From Rhizobium sp. Q54 (lineage in GTDB: Bacteria; Pseudomonadota; Alphaproteobacteria; UBA2966; CAIVPW01), in the NCBI GenBank assembly GCA_945904955.1, contig CAMDPO010000002.1, forward strand, positions 62,001 to 126,000: a stretch of 64,000 nucleotides of DNA, in the 5' to 3' direction. Both the position numbers and the translations under genes were made by a program. Numbering within the stretch: the first letter of the stretch is position 1; every line of letters starts with the position of its first letter. The notes below the pieces were generated by a model, which ran no database searches, was not told the DNA's origin, and worked only from the letters and a program-made list of their open reading frames with translations. Shown in pieces: positions 62,937 to 64,000 of this stretch.

Positions 62937-64000
62937 TCAGGTCCCGAGCTCGGTGCCCCGCACGGGCAAGGCAAAGCTCACGGTTGTGCCTTCGCCGATG
63001 CTGCTTTGCACCACGAAGCTGCCGCCGTTGGCCCGGCACAAGGCGCCGGCCTCGGATAGGGCCTTTTCGGGGGCGAGGTCGCCGTCGCGGGCGCCGGCGC
63101 CGCTGACCGCCAGGGTGCTGGCGATGGCGGTGGCATCGATGCCGGCGCCGGTATCCTTGATGCGGAAGGTCACCTTGCGGCCGGTAGCGCCGCCGCCGCT
63201 GGCGGCGATGAACACGCTGATGCGGCCGTGCGGCGTCAGGCGCGCCGCGCTTGCCAGCACGGCCGCCAGGACGCGCCGGCCGGTGCGCCCGTCGATGGGC
63301 AGAGCGGCGGCGTCGGCGGGACAATCCACGGACAGGCGCGAGCCCGCCCTGGCGACGGCAGAGGCGCAGTCTTGGGTGGCGTCCTGGATGACTTGGGCGA
63401 CCTTGTCGCGCTCGGGCGCGGGCGCCGCCGCGCCGGGGCTGACGACGTTGGCGAGCTTCTGCACCAGGCGCTCTACCTGATGGTAAGCGCCGCGCACCAA
63501 CGTGAGTGTCGATGGTGGCATGCGCGCGCCGATCTCGCGGTCCATCGCCAGGAGGGTCGAGCCGACCTCGGCGAGGGGAGTGCGCATTTTCTCCTTCACG
63601 AACGCCATGACCCGCTCGTTGCTCGCCTGCATGGCGCGGAGGGCGGCGCGGTCTTGCGCAGCCGTGCCCGCGCTGTCGTCGCGCGCCATCAGGCGGGCGT
63701 AGCTGCGATCCAGTACCGCGAGCATGGCGTCGGGGTCGAAGGGCTTCTTCAGGTAGTCATCGGCGCCGAACCGCAGCGCTTGGATGGCGGTGTCGGCCTC
63801 GGCGTAGGCGGTCGCCATGATGCACACGAGCCCGGGCGGGCGCGCGCGCGCGCAGGATCGGAATCAGGTCGATGCCGCTGGCGGAGCCGAGGCGGATGTC
63901 GAGGATGGCGACTTCGGGCGTATGCTCGGCAACGCGCGCGATCGCTCCCTCGACGTCGAACGCCACCGCGACGACGTAGTCGCGCATCTTCAGCGCGAGG
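62937..64000 (-). pseudogene. Receiver-pseudokinase hybrid gene with a frameshift at a CG run, truncated by window edge
   Basis: The N-terminal half of a receiver (EVAILDIRLGSASGIDLIPILRAR) is in one frame. After the alternating CG run at 63840-63853 the reading continues in another (VCIMATAYAEADTAIQALRFG, KPFDPDAML). The second frame adds a helical segment and a HATPase-like domain. The expected phospho-acceptor His is absent (FVKEKMRTPL), the N-box asparagines are lost (VLAAVLASAARLT), but the G1-like DTGAGID remains. A two-base change of one CG unit, or a one-base loss, restores the frame. The 5' end is outside the window. Confidence 0.75.

Overview
High-GC alphaproteobacterial chromosome, most like Rhodospirillales or a relative. 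The basis is gene order and family content only: gatB/yqeY-dnaG-rpoD divergent from carA-carB-greA, an MlaA/MlaC pair, an ELM1-family gene, DUF1761, HWE-type histidine kinases, KaiB/KaiC without KaiA, and short dispersed palindromes. No rRNA, CRISPR array, complete insertion sequence or phage gene was seen. One tRNA gene is present.

Layout. 0-3 kb: methionine/one-carbon operon on the minus strand (ArsR-methyltransferase fusion, metF, 5' part of a homocysteine methyltransferase) behind a near-perfect 20-bp operator. 3-10 kb: mlaA-mlaC, ettA, a YkgJ-like cysteine-cluster protein, a YhgE/Pip-type membrane protein, an unknown secreted protein and a DUF1761 protein. 10.1-11.7 kb: a CAT-anticodon tRNA (probably Ile2), two very small exported proteins and a Tat-exported intradiol-dioxygenase-like protein. 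11.7-16.0 kb: a KaiA-less clock-like module (kaiC, two kaiB, an HWE histidine kinase with PAS domains) facing a single-domain receiver. 16.0-17.4 kb: a small frameshifted gene and about 0.9 kb with structured DNA but no gene. 17.4-29.3 kb: housekeeping (small membrane protein, HAD phosphatase, chorismate mutase, rpoD, dnaG, yqeY, carAB, greA, Lrp). 29.4-33.0 kb: an overlapping three-gene operon (ELM1-like, 2OG-Fe(II) oxygenase, 652-residue unknown). 33.1-38.3 kb: trxB, then secreted TPR proteins around two tandem paralogous secreted cysteine proteins. 38.6-43.2 kb: msrP with an unknown membrane partner, an epimerase and a second EF-G.

43.7-49.8 kb is accessory. It opens with a 28-bp degenerate copy of a tRNA-fMet 3' end, then a pentapeptide-repeat membrane protein of lower GC, a truncated MFS transporter, a redoxin-protoglobin pair divergent from a cysteine-rich MarR regulator, a truncated SRPBCC gene, and an arsR-arsC-aquaporin operon. 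49.8-51.7 kb: a PQQ-dehydrogenase-like protein with substitutions at expected catalytic positions.

51.9-55.9 kb holds two tandem cold-shock genes with a shared long 5' leader, a CPA1 cation/proton antiporter and a double cold-shock-domain protein. 56.1-64 kb is rich in signalling: a HisKA/receiver/class III cyclase fusion, a receiver, an SbmA/YddA-like ABC exporter, an MscS channel with a cyclic-nucleotide-binding domain, and at the window edge a receiver-pseudokinase gene broken at a CG-dinucleotide run.

All assignments were made by eye from the sequence. No database search was run.
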